DNA of 64,000 nucleotides from an uncultured Lachnospiraceae bacterium (GTDB taxonomy: Bacteria; Bacillota; Clostridia; Lachnospirales; Lachnospiraceae), in contig CAMWFQ010000012.1 in the NCBI GenBank assembly GCA_947173495.1, forward strand, positions 62,001 to 126,000. Reading direction: 5' to 3'. The number at the start of each line of letters is the position of its first letter. Position 1 is the first letter of the stretch. The notes under the pieces are model-generated. The model ran no database searches and had not been told where the DNA came from. It saw only the letters and a program-made list of their open reading frames with translations. Shown here one piece after another: positions 62,467-64,000 of the stretch. The position numbers and the translations under genes are program-made.

Positions 62467-62720
62467 TTTGCTTTCCTCTGCTCCGCAATTTTCATAATTT
62501 CGGCCATCACTTCAGTTTTATTGGTTAAATAATTTAGGAACATGAATGATCTCATGCAGTGCATATAATCATCCTGATCCGCTCTTCCTAATGCTATTTT
62601 ATTCAAACTATCAGCCATCTTGTTTAACATGAGGCTCATTGTGCATATGGTTTCATTTTCCGGTTTCTTATTTGTTTCTGTGTTATTCCCTTTCGGTCTA
62701 AATTCAATTACTTTACTCAT
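62463..62720 (-). CDS. Hypothetical phage protein
   Basis: This 85-residue protein (MSKVIEFRPKGNNTETNKKPENETI) is helical in its second half (LNKMADSLNKIALGRADQDDYMHCM). It has a strong AAAGGAGA site before ATG 62720. No family is recognised. Confidence 0.65.
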   Translation of the reverse strand: MSKVIEFRPKGNNTETNKKPENETICTMSLMLNKMADSLNKIALGRADQDDYMHCMRSFMFLNYLTNKTEVMAEIMKIAEQRKAK

Positions 62721-62779
62721 AGTTATCTCCTTTCAAATTGTCCTTGAAAGAATCCCCAAACTATGATAAAGTACCCATA

Positions 62780-62834
62780 GAGGGATTCCCTCAGTTGTTA
62801 GGGTGTTGCAAATGCTTTCTCAGGGCCGCAACAC
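62780..62834. promoter_or_regulatory. Two inverted repeats between the RHH and hypothetical genes
   Basis: GAGGGATTCCCTC (62780-62792) is a short palindrome. GTGTTGC/GCAACAC (62803-62834) is a 7-bp stem around a larger loop that ends two bases from the RHH stop. The short palindrome could be an operator for the RHH protein; the longer could stabilise or terminate transcripts. Confidence 0.45.
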
Positions 62835-62835
62835 T

Positions 62836-63012
62836 CTATTTTTTTATATCCGCTTCTAATTTCCTGATTCCTTTTCTTATTGCCTCAGCTTTTTCAACCT
62901 TTTCCTGATCGCAGTATTTTTTTAGTATTCCTGAGGTTTCTTTGTCTAACCTCACTGTTATTCTTTCAGCTTTAGGGTTTTCTACTGGCGGCCTTCCCGT
63001 TCTAGGGCTCAT
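62836..63012 (-). CDS. Ribbon-helix-helix (CopG-like) DNA-binding protein
   Basis: This 58-residue protein was found by reading the gap after the terminase gene. It starts at ATG 63012 behind GAGGTGATAAA. The sequence MSPRTGRPPVENPKAERITV is followed by RLDKETSGILKKYCDQ and helical KVEKAEAIRKGIRKLEA, an RHH fold with the basic beta strand. Such proteins often regulate phage operons or terminase genes. Confidence 0.85.
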   Translation of the reverse strand: MSPRTGRPPVENPKAERITVRLDKETSGILKKYCDQEKVEKAEAIRKGIRKLEADIKK

Positions 63013-63077
63013 TTTATCACCTCACTTTTTGTCTGCCATAAATTCATTATATTTTATGTCTGCCAAAAAGTCAAGCA

Positions 63078-64000
63078 TTATCTTAAACCTCTTTTTGCCT
63101 TATTTCTTATCTTGGCCTTTTTATTTACCATTTCATCCTCTAGGGCATAGCGACATGCATCGATCGAATGGTTGTCTTTATCAGGGTATGATCCTTTAAA
63201 GTTCCCGTTTTTATCCTTTTCCAGTTCATATGAGGAAAACTCACGGGCCGCATTCGGGCACCTCACCGGATCAATGATTATCTCATCCAAATCGTCTGAG
63301 AGGTAAGCCACACCAAAATCAACCGATCCCGGCCCCTTCTTTGCCGGGTACACTCTCAGGCCCAACTCATTGAAGGAAGATATTGAGCGGGGCTCTTCTG
63401 AATCCGCTGTTATGATTTTATTGTCAGGGTTTAGCTTTTTAATCTCTGCCACGGCCTTCCGGGTTTTAAGGTTCACCTGGTACAGCTCAGCAAAGATATA
63501 AAGCCGCCTCTGCTTCTTATTCAGGTGCATTCTTTCAAATGCAAGCGGATCCGCCGCAAAACCAAAATCCAGGCCTTGCTTAATCTTATCAAAGATCGCT
63601 ATCTCTTCATCCGTGATCTCCCTCAGGATCACATTATCAAATACTTTTCCACCGGTTCCAGTAGCCTCTCCCAGGTACTCATGCCGGTATGCCATTCTTT
63701 TCCGTTTTTTCAGCTCCTCAGCCTCAATGAAAAATTGCTCTCCCAACCAACTCCTGGGCACCGTCAAATATGTGGAATGGCTACACATCGTATCATCCCG
63801 CACCTGAAGCACATCCTGATTTACCCATGAATTGAGGCTTTTTGGCGGGTTCCATGTGTAAAATACCACATACTTATCACCGCCACGCATTAAAGACTGA
63901 TTTATTTTTCTTTCATCTTCATCCCCTTCAAATTCAGCCCGCTCCTCATACCATATGTATTTAAAATAGCCCTTCCTCAGCTTGATTGACTTGGATTTAT
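63078..64000 (-). CDS. Phage terminase large subunit (C-terminal part, cut by window edge)
   Basis: The frame is open to the right edge, beyond the apparent Met at 63890, so the gene is partial with the C-terminal 307 residues shown. It contains the terminase nuclease domain: GLDFGFAADPLAF, IITADSEEPRSISSFNELG and DNHSIDACRYAL, whose acidic residues bind metal. Terminase packages phage DNA; the ATPase half lies outside the window. Confidence 0.92.
   Translation of the reverse strand, partial: KSKSIKLRKGYFKYIWYEERAEFEGDEDERKINQSLMRGGDKYVVFYTWNPPKSLNSWVNQDVLQVRDDTMCSHSTYLTVPRSWLGEQFFIEAEELKKRKRMAYRHEYLGEATGTGGKVFDNVILREITDEEIAIFDKIKQGLDFGFAADPLAFERMHLNKKQRRLYIFAELYQVNLKTRKAVAEIKKLNPDNKIITADSEEPRSISSFNELGLRVYPAKKGPGSVDFGVAYLSDDLDEIIIDPVRCPNAAREFSSYELEKDKNGNFKGSYPDKDNHSIDACRYALEDEMVNKKAKIRNKAKRGLR

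Larger units (their letters stand above)
39190..64000 (-). mobile_element. Siphovirus-type prophage (left part; integrase side outside window)
   Basis: All recognised genes from here to the right edge are phage structural, lysis or accessory genes on the minus strand in the canonical siphophage order: terminase, portal, head, connector, tail, tape measure, hub, receptor-binding region, lysis. The genes are intact and tightly packed, suggesting a recent or functional prophage. The element interrupts cpaF and contains a complete DGR. Confidence 0.92.

Noticed and set aside
1-64000. CRISPR arrays, tRNA or rRNA genes
   Set aside because: No regularly spaced repeats with unique spacers and no recognisable tRNA or rRNA sequence was seen on either strand by eye.

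Overview
The window looks like a chromosomal segment of a low-to-mid GC Firmicute of the class Clostridia, most likely Lachnospiraceae. This is inferred from the Mbl-FlgF/FlgG neighbourhood, a GAACN4GTTC-type LexA box, BlaI/BlaR-like regulators, two-subunit fumarase, an LplB/YtcP-type sugar importer with a YesM/YesN two-component system, a clostridial-type Tad pilus locus and a siphophage-type prophage. No rRNA, tRNA or CRISPR array was seen.

Layout. 1-2071: flagellar rod/hook genes (flgG fragment, flgF/flhO-like) behind an actin-like cell-shape gene (mbl). 2269-7180: excinuclease genes uvrB-uvrA on the minus strand behind a perfect LexA box. 7497-7970: an orphan hypothetical gene. 8134-11399: a BlaI-type repressor and a membrane M56 (BlaR1-like) peptidase, with two repeated operator-like sites upstream. 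11841-25296: a minus-strand carbohydrate cluster (M20 peptidase, UroD-like protein, two permeases, binding lipoprotein, two alcohol dehydrogenases, SMP-30 lactonase, FGGY kinase, GH88/GH105 hydrolase, DeoC-type aldolase, aldo/keto reductase). It is probably controlled by the divergent response regulator and sensor kinase at 25516-28915. 28960-31843: fumarase subunits, a HIT protein and a flavodoxin-SCP2 fusion. 31893-39190: a Tad pilus locus (FHA protein, TadE-like proteins, prepilin peptidase, a TadG-like protein, a very small Flp pilin, TadC, TadB and the 3' part of the CpaF/TadA ATPase gene).

From about 39190 to the right edge lies a prophage, all on the minus strand and reading toward the cut cpaF gene. 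In transcription order it runs: terminase large subunit (cut by the window edge), RHH protein, small protein, HNH nuclease, portal, MuF head protein with a zincin-like C-terminus, scaffold, capsid, connector genes, tail tube, tail chaperones, tape measure, tail hub proteins, a repeat-containing protein, a complete diversity-generating retroelement (DGR), small membrane proteins, a holin, a multidomain endolysin and a SPOR-domain protein. The integrase end is outside the window.

The most notable system is the DGR. It has a variable target protein (45170-46129) with its variable repeat (VR) at the extreme C-terminus, an Avd-like gene, a template repeat (TR) and a YMDD reverse transcriptase. TR and VR differ at 15 of 124 positions. 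Fourteen of these are at template adenines on the coding strand, nearly all in AAT/AAC codons, so sequence alone shows past adenine-specific mutagenic retrohoming. The prophage carrying it sits inside the motor ATPase gene of a surface pilus, which raises the possibility of a lysogeny-dependent pilus switch.
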